Source: Methylococcaceae bacterium (GTDB lineage: Bacteria; Pseudomonadota; Gammaproteobacteria; Methylococcales; UBA1147). From it: 7,206 nucleotides of DNA. Positions 1 to 6,826 of the stretch are shown here, piece after piece. The DNA lies in NCBI GenBank assembly GCA_022616595.1, contig JAKEEL010000039.1:1-7206 (forward strand), in the 5' to 3' direction. Position 1 is the stretch's first letter. Each line of letters starts with the position of its first letter. Under the pieces are notes generated by a model. That model worked only from the letters and a program-made list of their open reading frames with translations, was not told the DNA's origin and searched no databases. The translations under genes were made by a program, and so were the position numbers.

Positions 1-119
1 GTTTAAATCCCGATAAGCCGAACGATAATGAGATCAATCAGACCCCATCTTCCGTTCATTAATTTTCAACCGATGCGACAACTACGTTGACATTTACCGG
101 TACCGTCCGCAAACCCCTT
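1..119. other. AT-richer edge sequence without a recognised gene
   Basis: About 45% GC by direct count, clearly lower than the hairpin-rich block that follows. No frame on either strand encodes anything I recognise, and the minus-strand frames are broken by stops near positions 3-5, 48-50 and 58-62. It could be the loop of intron domain IV, a decayed intron-encoded protein, or host DNA beyond the element. The sequence does not decide between these. Confidence 0.5.
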
Positions 120-869
120 GATACGGTGGGTGAATGAGAATGCCTTCGCCCCCTGAGTTTGGGCTCGACCTTGCCCCACCTTTGTCCGACCGGATCATCA
201 ATGGGGTAGCCCCTCGATTACGGCCCGGTACTTCTCCTCATGCCTTTCGGATTCTGCCTCTCACGACGGACATCCTGCCCTCCGGTTGTCTTTCGACCGA
301 GCACCAACTTGGGTTCCCCCTTGGCTGTATCCGCCGTTTCCAGCTCCGTGCCCGGTCAGGGTTTCCCTTATCGGGGCTTTCCCGGCCAGCGAGGCATTAC
401 CCCCGCTTTCGGATATGGCGCCCCTCATCCGAGCGCCGGAGGGACTTCAACCCTCCTGATCCGGGCGCTGCCCGGCACACACTACGGGTGCCTCCGACTT
501 CCCCTCGCCACTGTTTCCGTCCTCGCTGTCCAGGCTTGTCGGGAAATGCGCATACTATGCGCCGACGATGGGATCTCCCGGGTTACTGCACATTCTTATT
601 GTCAGGCTCGAAGCGGCCTGCGATCCCGGGTGGACGCAACATTCTCACCCTGATGAACGTTACGCTGTTGCCTGCTGGCGTCTTGATACCATCGGCCCTT
701 TCCAAAGCGGTCGTTCCCGGACTCTACACCTTCACGGTCAGCATGATCTGTTACCAGTTCACCGGCAAGGCTCGATACCCGGCCCGTGGCTAGCGGTTAC
801 CGGGGCGGGATTCTCACCCGCTAGATTTACTGCTGTTACTGCGAACGGTCAAATCCTTCTTTATAGCAC
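120..869 (-). mobile_element. Probable 5' part of a group II intron (structured RNA, no intact ORF)
   Basis: Read on the minus strand this stretch is a chain of stable hairpins, not a protein gene. Clear pairings are CTAGCGG/CCGCTAG (790-796 with 818-824) enclosing a competing GCGGG/CCCGC hairpin (805-809 with 817-821), a near-palindrome GCGCATA/GTATGCGC near 548-563, CCGGGC/GCCCGG near 461-475, and GGAGGG/CCCTCC near 433-452. All three minus frames carry stops. The overlapping plus-strand frames are rich in Arg, Pro and Ser and resemble the spurious hypothetical proteins often predicted antisense to group II introns. A GTGCT at 869 could be the intron 5' end (family consensus GUGYG), with a second GTGC at 899; the boundary is uncertain. 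No domain V-like AGCCGT...ACGGTT helix and no YADD reverse-transcriptase motif is visible, so the 3' half is missing or outside the window. The left limit is set where GC content drops. Another large structured RNA is possible. Confidence 0.5.
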
Positions 870-924
870 GTCCATACCGAAATTCCATGGCGCCAGCACG
901 ATGGATCGCTGTGTTGCCCTGCCC

Positions 925-951
925 AAAATGGAACGGGATTTTCGGCGTTCC
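925..951 (-). terminator. Weak terminator-like hairpin downstream of gcvP
   Basis: On the minus strand, about 70 bases after the gcvP stop, a 6-bp perfect stem GGAACG/CGTTCC (951-946 with 935-930) with a 10-base loop is followed by ATTTT. The stem is short and the T-run has only four T's, so a functional intrinsic terminator is uncertain. It lies between gcvP and the intron-like element, which matters because some bacterial group II introns (class C) insert just after terminator stems. Confidence 0.3.
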
Positions 952-1021
952 CGAGCGGGTTGCCAGTTGCGCCATGACACAATCCGGCATTATAAGAACT
1001 ACGACGTGCCAGCTTCCGGAA

Positions 1022-3928
1022 TCATTCCGCATACTCGGACACCGGCGGGCAGGTGCAGATCAGATTTCGGTCACCTGCGGCATTGTCAACGCGGCCGACC
1101 GGCGGCCAATATTTGTCGTCCTGCAGATGGCCGTTCGGAAAGAAGGCTTCCTCTTTGCTGTACGGCATATCCCAGCCTTCCTGGATCAGCAGGGCGTGGG
1201 TATGCGGGGCGTTCCGGAGCAGGTTGTTTTCGCGGTCGGCCTGGCCTTTCTCGATCGCCGCGATTTCGTTCCGAATCGTGATCATCGCCTCGCAGAAGCG
1301 GTCGATCTCGCGCTTGTTCTCGCTTTCGGTCGGCTCGATCATCAGGGTTTCGGCGACCGGAAAGGACATGGTCGGCGCGTGGAATCCGTAATCGATCAGA
1401 CGCTTCGCGACGTCGTCGACGCCGATTCCGGTCGCCTGTTTGATGCCTCGAAGATCGATGATGCATTCGTGTGCGACCATGCCGTTCTTGCCGGTGTACA
1501 GGATCGGATAGTAGGGCGCGAGCCGGTGCGCGATGTAGTTCGCGTTCAGGATCGCGACGAGCGTCGCGCGTTTCAGGCCGGTGTTGCGCATCATCGCGAT
1601 ATAGGCCCAGGAAATGGTCAGGAGGCTCGCGGAACCCCAGGGAGCGGCCGAGACGGTTCCGATCGTGCCGGATTCTCCTGCGGCCGGATTGACCCCCTGA
1701 ACCACCGGGTGGTCCGGAAGATAGGGCGCCAGATGGGCCTTGACCCCGATCGGCCCCATGCCGGGACCTCCGCCGCCGTGCGGGATGGCGAAGGTCTTGT
1801 GCAGATTGATGTGCGCGACATCGGCGCCGATCTGTCCGGGCCGGCACAAACCGACCAATGCGTTGAAATTAGCGCCGTCCAGATAGGCCTGGCCGCCGTA
1901 CTGGTGAACGATGTCACAAATCCGACGGATCGCCTCCTCGAACACGCCATGCGTCGACGGGTAGGTGATCATCAATGCCGCCAAGCGATAGGCATTGGTC
2001 CGTGCTTTGGTTTCCAGATCATCGAGACTCACGTTCCCATCCTCGTCGCAATCGACCACCATGACGCGCAACCCGGCGAGCGCCGCGCTGGCTGGATTGG
2101 TGCCGTGGGCCGACGCCGGAATCAGACAGATGTCGCGCGTCCCCTGGCCATTCACTTCGTGGTATTTGCGGATCACCATGAGCCCGGTATATTCGCCCTG
2201 CGAACCCGCGTTCGGCTGCAGGGAAAACGCGTCGAAGCCGGTCAGGTCGCACAACATGTCCTCGAGTTCGGTGAAAAGCTGCTGATAACCCTGGGCCTGA
2301 TCCAGCGGCACGAAGGGATGCATCGCGCTGAATTCGCGGTACGAGAGCGCCTGCATCTCGGTGGCCGCATTGAGTTTCATGGTACAGGAGCCCAAAGGGA
2401 TCATCGATCGGTCCAGCGCGATATCCTTGCGCGCGAGGCGGCGCATGTAGCGCATCATTTCGGTCTCGCAATGATAGCGGTGGAATACCGGATGGCTTAG
2501 AATCCGGCCGCGGCGCAGGAGCGATTCGGGGATCGGTTCGGGCTCGCTCTGATCCATTTCCTGTATGTCGAAGGTCTGCTCCAGGGTCTTCGAAAACACC
2601 CGCCAGAGGCTTCGGATTTCGTGCTGGGTGATGGTTTCGTCGAAGGAGATGCCGAGCCGGTTCGCATCGAAAATCCGTAAGTTTATCCCGGCCTCGCGCG
2701 CATGCGCCGCAATTTTGCGCGCCTGCCCCGGCACGTGCACGGTCAGGGTATCGAAAAAGGGTTCGCTCAGGACCTGGTGGCCCATTTTTTTCAGCCCGGC
2801 CGCGAGTAGCACCGCGTAGCGGTGCACCCGGCCGGCCGTCTGACGGAGGCCCTCGGGGCCGTGATAGATCGCATAGAAACTCGACAGGATCGCGAGCAGG
2901 ACCTGTGAGGTGCAGATATTGCTCGTGGCCTTTTCCCGGCGGATATGCTGCTCGCGTGTCTGCAGGGCCATGCGCAGTGCGGGCTGGCCGAAGCGGTCGA
3001 CCGAAACACCGATCAAGCGCCCCGGCATCTGCCGTTTGAATGCATCGCGAGTCGCGAAAAACGCGGCATGGGGTCCGCCGTAGCCCATCGGTACGCCGAA
3101 ACGCTGGGTATTGCCGATCACGATGTCGGCACCGAAGTCCGCGGGCGGCTTGAGCAATACCAGGCTCAGCAGATCCGCCCCGACCGTGATCAAGGCCGAT
3201 TGCGCGTGAGCCTGCTCGGCCACCCGGCCAAAGTCGCGGACTTCCCCGGTGGAGCCTGGATATTGCAGAAACAGACCGAAAATATCCAATCCTTCGAGGT
3301 CTCCGCATGCATCGCCCGCGATGATTTCGATGCCGAGCCCCTTGGCGCGAGTCTTCAGAACCGCTAGCGTTTGCGGATGGCAGTCGCGATCGACGAAATA
3401 GCGGTTGGTCGATTTCGTACGCGCGAGGCGTTTCGACATGGCCATCGCTTCGGCGGCCGCGGTCGCCTCATCGAGCAGCGAAGCATTCGCGAGTTCCATG
3501 CCGGTCAGATCGATGATCATCTGCTGGAAATTCAAGAGCGCTTCGAGGCGCCCCTGACTGACTTCGGCCTGGTAGGGCGTGTAGGCCGTATACCAGCCCG
3601 GATTCTCCATCACATTGCGTTTGATCACCGCGGGCATCACGGTTCCGTAATAGCCCATGCCGATCATCGAGACGAGGACCTTGTTGCGGCTGCGCATCCT
3701 GCGCATATAGCTCGCGACGGCTCGCTCGCTCAAATTATGTTCGAGCGACAAGGGACGCTCCGAGATGATATCCCCGGGCATCGCCCTGGCGACGATTTCA
3801 TCGAGCGACCCAAGACCCAGTGTCTTGAGCATCTCCTGAATTTGCCTGCGATCGGGACCGATATGGCGGCGGATGAAGTCGCCGGGCATTTCCATTTTCG
3901 CCAGACTTCCGGTAGCGGATGAAGCCAT
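1022..3928 (-). CDS. gcvP: Glycine dehydrogenase (decarboxylating), P-protein of the glycine cleavage system, single-chain form
   Basis: The 968-residue product is a full-length homodimer-type P-protein (E. coli about 957 residues), not the split GcvPA/GcvPB form. It is a cytoplasmic PLP enzyme that decarboxylates glycine and transfers the aminomethyl group to lipoyl H-protein, releasing CO2. The N-terminal half begins with the usual FIRRHIGPD block (residues 18-26) and carries the conserved TREQHIRREKATSNICTSQ stretch (324-342). The C-terminal half has the diagnostic PLP site HKTFAIPHGGGGPGMGPIGV starting at residue 710, making Lys711 the Schiff-base lysine. The glycine-rich loop follows, and the protein ends in a family-typical CPPVSEY tail. 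The start is fixed by an AGGAGA Shine-Dalgarno six bases upstream and by the match to the family N-terminus. It is the second gene of a gcvT-gcvP operon with a 13-bp gap. No frameshift or missing catalytic residue is seen. The identification is essentially certain. Confidence 0.99.
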   Translation of the reverse strand: MASSATGSLAKMEMPGDFIRRHIGPDRRQIQEMLKTLGLGSLDEIVARAMPGDIISERPLSLEHNLSERAVASYMRRMRSRNKVLVSMIGMGYYGTVMPAVIKRNVMENPGWYTAYTPYQAEVSQGRLEALLNFQQMIIDLTGMELANASLLDEATAAAEAMAMSKRLARTKSTNRYFVDRDCHPQTLAVLKTRAKGLGIEIIAGDACGDLEGLDIFGLFLQYPGSTGEVRDFGRVAEQAHAQSALITVGADLLSLVLLKPPADFGADIVIGNTQRFGVPMGYGGPHAAFFATRDAFKRQMPGRLIGVSVDRFGQPALRMALQTREQHIRREKATSNICTSQVLLAILSSFYAIYHGPEGLRQTAGRVHRYAVLLAAGLKKMGHQVLSEPFFDTLTVHVPGQARKIAAHAREAGINLRIFDANRLGISFDETITQHEIRSLWRVFSKTLEQTFDIQEMDQSEPEPIPESLLRRGRILSHPVFHRYHCETEMMRYMRRLARKDIALDRSMIPLGSCTMKLNAATEMQALSYREFSAMHPFVPLDQAQGYQQLFTELEDMLCDLTGFDAFSLQPNAGSQGEYTGLMVIRKYHEVNGQGTRDICLIPASAHGTNPASAALAGLRVMVVDCDEDGNVSLDDLETKARTNAYRLAALMITYPSTHGVFEEAIRRICDIVHQYGGQAYLDGANFNALVGLCRPGQIGADVAHINLHKTFAIPHGGGGPGMGPIGVKAHLAPYLPDHPVVQGVNPAAGESGTIGTVSAAPWGSASLLTISWAYIAMMRNTGLKRATLVAILNANYIAHRLAPYYPILYTGKNGMVAHECIIDLRGIKQATGIGVDDVAKRLIDYGFHAPTMSFPVAETLMIEPTESENKREIDRFCEAMITIRNEIAAIEKGQADRENNLLRNAPHTHALLIQEGWDMPYSKEEAFFPNGHLQDDKYWPPVGRVDNAAGDRNLICTCPPVSEYAE

Positions 3929-3934
3929 CCCAAT

Positions 3935-3941
3935 TCTCCTG
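3935..3941 (-). promoter_or_regulatory. Ribosome binding site of gcvP, abutting the gcvT stop codon
   Basis: CAGGAGA on the minus strand directly follows the TAA stop of gcvT (3944-3942) and sits six bases before the gcvP ATG. The strong match to the 16S 3' end fixes the gcvP start. Its position favours translational coupling of gcvP to gcvT on one mRNA. Confidence 0.9.
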
Positions 3942-5063
3942 TTATTTCGAATGATAGCGGTGGTGCACGAACGGCAATCCGGTCACTTTTCCGGAAATCC
4001 GTTTGTTTCTGAGCACCACGCACAAACGGTTTCCTTCGGCGGCATGACGGCTGTCCAGGTAAGCCATCGCGACAGGGGCTCCGATACTCGGACCGAAGCC
4101 GCCGCTGGTGACCCGGCCTATGACCTCAAATTGGTCGTTCAGGATCTCGGCCCCCTCGCGCACCGGCGCCCTGCCTTCCGGCAACAGGCCGACTCGTTTC
4201 CGCGCGACGCCGCCCCGGATCTGCTCCAGGATACGCGCTGCGCCCGGAAAACCGGCGGTCGGGCCGCCTGGTTGTCGATACCGCCTGGCCACGACCCACG
4301 AAAGACCGGCCTCGACCGGTGTCGTGGTTTCGTCGAGTTCGTGACCGTACAGGCAGAGTCCGGCCTCCAGCCGCAGCGTATCGCGCGCGCCGAGACCGAT
4401 CGGCGCAACTTCCGGCTGCCTCAAAAACTGGCGCGCGATTTTTTCCACCTCGGATGCCGAAACCGAGATTTCAAAACCGTCCTCTCCGGTGTAGCCGCAA
4501 CGGGTGATGAAACAATCGGCCGATTCCAGCACGAAATTTCCGCCCTCCATGAATTCGAGCCGTTCCGAACCCGGAACCAGTCTGGCCAAGACGTGCACCG
4601 CCTCGGGACCCTGCAAGGCGATCATTGCCCGATCGGGCAGCATCTCGATCCGGCAGCTTTCCGGCATTCGACCGATCAGATGTTCAAGATCCGCGTGTTT
4701 TCGCGCGGCGTTCACGACCAGAAAAAAATGGTCCCCCGCGTTTGTGACCATGAGATCATCGAGAATCCCGCCGGACTCGTTCGTAAAAACCGTGTAGCGC
4801 TGCCTCAGCAAGGGCAGGGTGCGAAGATCGGAGGGGACCAGTTTTTCCAGCTCGGCGGCCACATCGGGGCCGGATATCCGAATCTGGCCCATGTGCGAGA
4901 GTTCGAACAGTCCCGCACGGTTTCGGGTATGCCTGTGTTCGGCAAGGATTCCCGCCGGGTACTGAAGCGGCATCCGGTAGGCGGCGAAAGGGATCATCCT
5001 CGCGCCGAGTTCGAGGTGCAGGGCGTTCAGCGGTACAGAACGGCATTCGTGATCCAGAATCAT
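3942..5063 (-). CDS. gcvT: Aminomethyltransferase, T-protein of the glycine cleavage system
   Basis: The product takes the aminomethyl group from H-protein, releases ammonia and gives 5,10-methylenetetrahydrofolate. With the start used here it has 373 residues, close to the family norm (E. coli 364). Diagnostic blocks run in order: GARMIPFAAYRMPLQY (20-35), GLFELSHMGQI (51-61), GGILDDLMV (98-106, holding the catalytic aspartate of the family), CGYTGEDGFEI (189-199), ARDTLRLEAGLCLYGHEL (226-243) and GRVTSGGFGPSIGAP (316-330). The frame stays open upstream to a GTG at 5156. I chose the ATG at 5063 because the extra 31 residues match nothing in the family, a GAGAG Shine-Dalgarno lies nine bases before this ATG, and the longer start would leave only 14 bp to the divergent gene. 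It is the first gene of the operon with gcvP. gcvH, often between these two genes, is absent. No glycine-riboswitch aptamer is recognisable in the short leader. Confidence 0.97.
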   Translation of the reverse strand: MILDHECRSVPLNALHLELGARMIPFAAYRMPLQYPAGILAEHRHTRNRAGLFELSHMGQIRISGPDVAAELEKLVPSDLRTLPLLRQRYTVFTNESGGILDDLMVTNAGDHFFLVVNAARKHADLEHLIGRMPESCRIEMLPDRAMIALQGPEAVHVLARLVPGSERLEFMEGGNFVLESADCFITRCGYTGEDGFEISVSASEVEKIARQFLRQPEVAPIGLGARDTLRLEAGLCLYGHELDETTTPVEAGLSWVVARRYRQPGGPTAGFPGAARILEQIRGGVARKRVGLLPEGRAPVREGAEILNDQFEVIGRVTSGGFGPSIGAPVAMAYLDSRHAAEGNRLCVVLRNKRISGKVTGLPFVHHRYHSK

Positions 5064-5170
5064 TGGCCAAAACTCTCGGGCTAAGAAAATTCGCGGAATC
5101 GGATAGGATAATAGCGTAATTTGGAGCACCGTGTGGTTGTATCCAGGACAATCCACTACAATCGGGGCTC
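5064..5170. promoter_or_regulatory. Divergent intergenic region between gcvT and the decarboxylase gene
   Basis: These 107 bp must hold the promoters of both divergent transcription units unless either starts inside the neighbouring gene. A GATAAT hexamer at 5107-5112 (plus strand) could be a -10 box for the decarboxylase, but no good -35 is spaced correctly. On the minus strand TATTAT just beside it is a possible -10 for gcvT, also without a clear -35. The promoter calls are weak; the divergent layout itself is certain. Confidence 0.6.
5133..5156. repeat. Imperfect inverted repeat in the divergent promoter region
   Basis: GTGGTTGT (5133-5140) is complementary to ACAA plus CCAC (5148-5151 and 5153-5156), interrupted by a single unpaired T at 5152 and separated by a 7-base spacer. 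It lies 15 bp before the decarboxylase start and about 70 bp upstream of gcvT. It could be a regulator operator or a leader hairpin that affects decarboxylase translation. I do not recognise it as a known operator. Confidence 0.35.
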
Positions 5171-6631
5171 ATGAAGAACTCCCCCGTCGTTGACGATTAT
5201 CCGGTGATGTCTCCGCTCGAATTGGATTCGAAGCTGGTCCGCGAGATTTCAGGTTATGTCACCGAAAAAATTATCGCTTACCTGGATTCGCTTCCGCAAC
5301 AGCCGGTTTCGGATCTCGAGGGCGCCGACCAACTGATCGCGGATCTGACCGAAGCGCTTCCCGAATCCGGCGAAGCCTTTCGGAACCTGATCGACCGGAT
5401 CTTCGACCAAGCGGTGACCAAGGGTTACAACAGCGCAAGCCCCGGTTACATGGCCTTCATACCGGGCGGCGGATTGATCCATTCCGGGTTCGCCGATCTG
5501 ATCGGCGATGCGATCAACCGTTACGTCGGCGTGTGGGTCTCCGCGCCGGGCCTGGTGCAGATCGAAACCAATGTAATCCGCTGGTTTTGCGAGATGGTCG
5601 GTTTTCCTGAGCGAGCCGGCGGATTTCTGACCACGGGAGGTTCGCTCGCGAATTTTTCCGCGCTGTTCACGGCGCGCCGGATGAAACTCCCGGAAAATTT
5701 TCTGTCCGGTATCGTCTACACCTCCGATCAAAGCCACCATTCCGTTATGAAAGCCGCAATCCTGGCCGGATTCCCCGAGGCAAATATCCGGATCATCCGG
5801 ACCGATCCGGCTTTTCGAATCGATATCGATCTAATGATGGATCAGATTCGAAAAGACCGGCGCGAGGGACTGACTCCCTTCGCGATCGTAGCGAACGCGG
5901 GATCGACCAACACCGGAGCGGTCGACGATCTCGACGCGATCGCAGATCTCAGCGAACGCGAGAATCTTTGGCTTCATGTCGATGCGGCCTACGGCGGTTT
6001 TTTCATGCTCACGATGCGCGGCAGACAAAGCCTGTACGGCCTCGACCGTGCGGATTCGATTACGCTCGACCCGCATAAGGGCCTGTTCCTGCCTTACGGC
6101 ACCGGTTGTCTCCTGGTGCGCGAGCAGGACGCCTTGAAAAAGGCCCACGAGATTCATGCCGGCTATCTGCCGCCGATGCAGGATGATCCGCGAAGGCCCG
6201 ATTTCTGCCAGATTTCACCGGAATTGTCGCGTGATTTTCGGGGGCTCAGGGTATGGTTGCCGATTAAAATGCATGGAATTCGAGCATTCCGGAAAACGCT
6301 GGAAGAAAAACTCGATCTCGTGCACTGGATCACCGAAAGACTCGAATCCATCGAGCAACTGGAAATCGTTGCCAGGCCTCAACTCAGCATTGTGACCTTC
6401 AAGGTTCGAAGCCCCGGAAACGATACTCAGCGTTCCAACGACCGTACCCGCGCCCTGCTGGAGCGGATCAATTCCTACCGCCGGGTACTCCTGACCGGGA
6501 CCTGGCTCGAAGGAATCTTCGTCATTCGGATATGTGTCCTGTCCTTTAGAACGCATCGGGAACAGGTGCAGAATTGTTTGAATGATATCGAACGGGCTTG
6601 CGGAGAGATGGATGGGAATTCGGAAAAGTAA
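5171..6631 (+). CDS. PLP-dependent amino acid decarboxylase, group II (aromatic-L-amino-acid decarboxylase fold)
   Basis: The 486-residue product is a cytoplasmic PLP enzyme (Pfam PF00282 type) expected to release CO2 from an amino acid and give an amine. Seen in order: PGYMAFIPGGG (91-101), TTGGSLANFSAL (154-165, cofactor phosphate loop), SDQSH with His189 in the position that stacks on PLP, GSTNTGAVDDL (244-254), DAAYGG with Asp271 (pairs with the pyridine nitrogen), and DPHK with Lys303 as the Schiff-base lysine. Tyr332 falls where the family's catalytic-loop tyrosine lies, which favours decarboxylation over aldehyde synthesis. The C-terminal IRICVLSFRTH block (452-462) is also family-typical. 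Most aromatic decarboxylases have NPHKW or DAHKW; here it is DPHKG, so the substrate is left open. The start is uncertain: the ATG at 5171 has only GGGG three bases upstream, and Met13 (5207) matches the usual family N-terminus but also lacks a Shine-Dalgarno. It is transcribed divergently from gcvT. Confidence 0.9.
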   Translation: MKNSPVVDDYPVMSPLELDSKLVREISGYVTEKIIAYLDSLPQQPVSDLEGADQLIADLTEALPESGEAFRNLIDRIFDQAVTKGYNSASPGYMAFIPGGGLIHSGFADLIGDAINRYVGVWVSAPGLVQIETNVIRWFCEMVGFPERAGGFLTTGGSLANFSALFTARRMKLPENFLSGIVYTSDQSHHSVMKAAILAGFPEANIRIIRTDPAFRIDIDLMMDQIRKDRREGLTPFAIVANAGSTNTGAVDDLDAIADLSERENLWLHVDAAYGGFFMLTMRGRQSLYGLDRADSITLDPHKGLFLPYGTGCLLVREQDALKKAHEIHAGYLPPMQDDPRRPDFCQISPELSRDFRGLRVWLPIKMHGIRAFRKTLEEKLDLVHWITERLESIEQLEIVARPQLSIVTFKVRSPGNDTQRSNDRTRALLERINSYRRVLLTGTWLEGIFVIRICVLSFRTHREQVQNCLNDIERACGEMDGNSEK

Positions 6632-6719
6632 CGCGTGTCCTGCCGTATCGGCGAGCAAGTGAATCCGGGCAGAAAATAATTCGCTGGAACACGCTTTATG
6701 GAGAGACCCTTCCCCCGAA

Positions 6720-6738
6720 GTTTCATTCATCATGAAAC
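6720..6738. repeat. Perfect 7-bp inverted repeat with 5-base spacer
   Basis: GTTTCAT (6720-6726) and ATGAAAC (6732-6738) are exact reverse complements. The repeat is AT-rich with no T-run after it on either strand, so it is not a good intrinsic terminator. It lies about 90 bp upstream of the GFA-family gene and could be a transcription-factor site. I do not recognise the motif. The rest of the 195-bp gap shows no convincing terminator for the decarboxylase gene. Confidence 0.5.
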
Positions 6739-6756
6739 AATTCAGAAAGAATCCCG

Positions 6757-6790
6757 CTGGAATCAAGCTGAGCTGAAAGCTGTACTCCAG
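6757..6790 (+). other. Possible leader hairpin before the GFA-family gene
   Basis: CTGGA (6757-6761) can pair with TCCAG (6786-6790), and an inner AGCT pairs with AGCT. Between them the pentamer AGCTG occurs three times. The stem is short and imperfect. It ends 23 bases before the Shine-Dalgarno of the next gene, so it could be part of that mRNA's leader. This is weak evidence and may be chance. Confidence 0.15.
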
Positions 6791-6813
6791 CCCCTGTCAA
6801 CGTACCGATCGTA

Positions 6814-6820
6814 AAGGAGA
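6814..6820 (+). promoter_or_regulatory. Strong ribosome binding site of the GFA-family gene
   Basis: AAGGAGA lies six bases before the ATG at 6827. It is the best Shine-Dalgarno in the window and fixes the start of a gene that has no stop inside the window. Confidence 0.9.
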
Positions 6821-6826
6821 ATTGTC

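Noticed and set aside
1..880. Ribosomal RNA fragment
   Set aside because: The region is structured, but I recognise no conserved 16S or 23S blocks in either orientation.
134..1281. Three overlapping plus-strand open frames (134-793, 240-653, 568-1281)
   Set aside because: They overlap one another in different frames, have low-complexity Arg/Pro/Ser-rich composition and no domain, and lie antisense to a hairpin-rich RNA. The last one runs into the antisense of gcvP.
887..2500. 537-codon plus-strand open frame opposite gcvP
   Set aside because: It is antisense to a fully conserved gcvP. Its length is explained by GC bias at codon positions, and its product resembles no protein family.
3873..5084. 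403-codon plus-strand open frame opposite gcvT
   Set aside because: It mirrors gcvT almost end to end, has no recognisable domain and is a shadow of the GC-rich coding strand.
5064..5156. Upstream GTG start of gcvT adding 31 residues
   Set aside because: The extension matches no GcvT N-terminus, lacks a good ribosome binding site, and would consume nearly all of the divergent promoter region.
5064..5170. Glycine riboswitch in the gcvT leader
   Set aside because: Glycine riboswitches often precede gcvT, but the leader is short and I see none of the paired conserved core elements of the aptamer.
6632..6680. Intrinsic terminator after the decarboxylase gene
   Set aside because: Only short stems (GCCG/CGGC, and CTGCC/GGCAG across a 23-base loop) are present, and no T-run follows.
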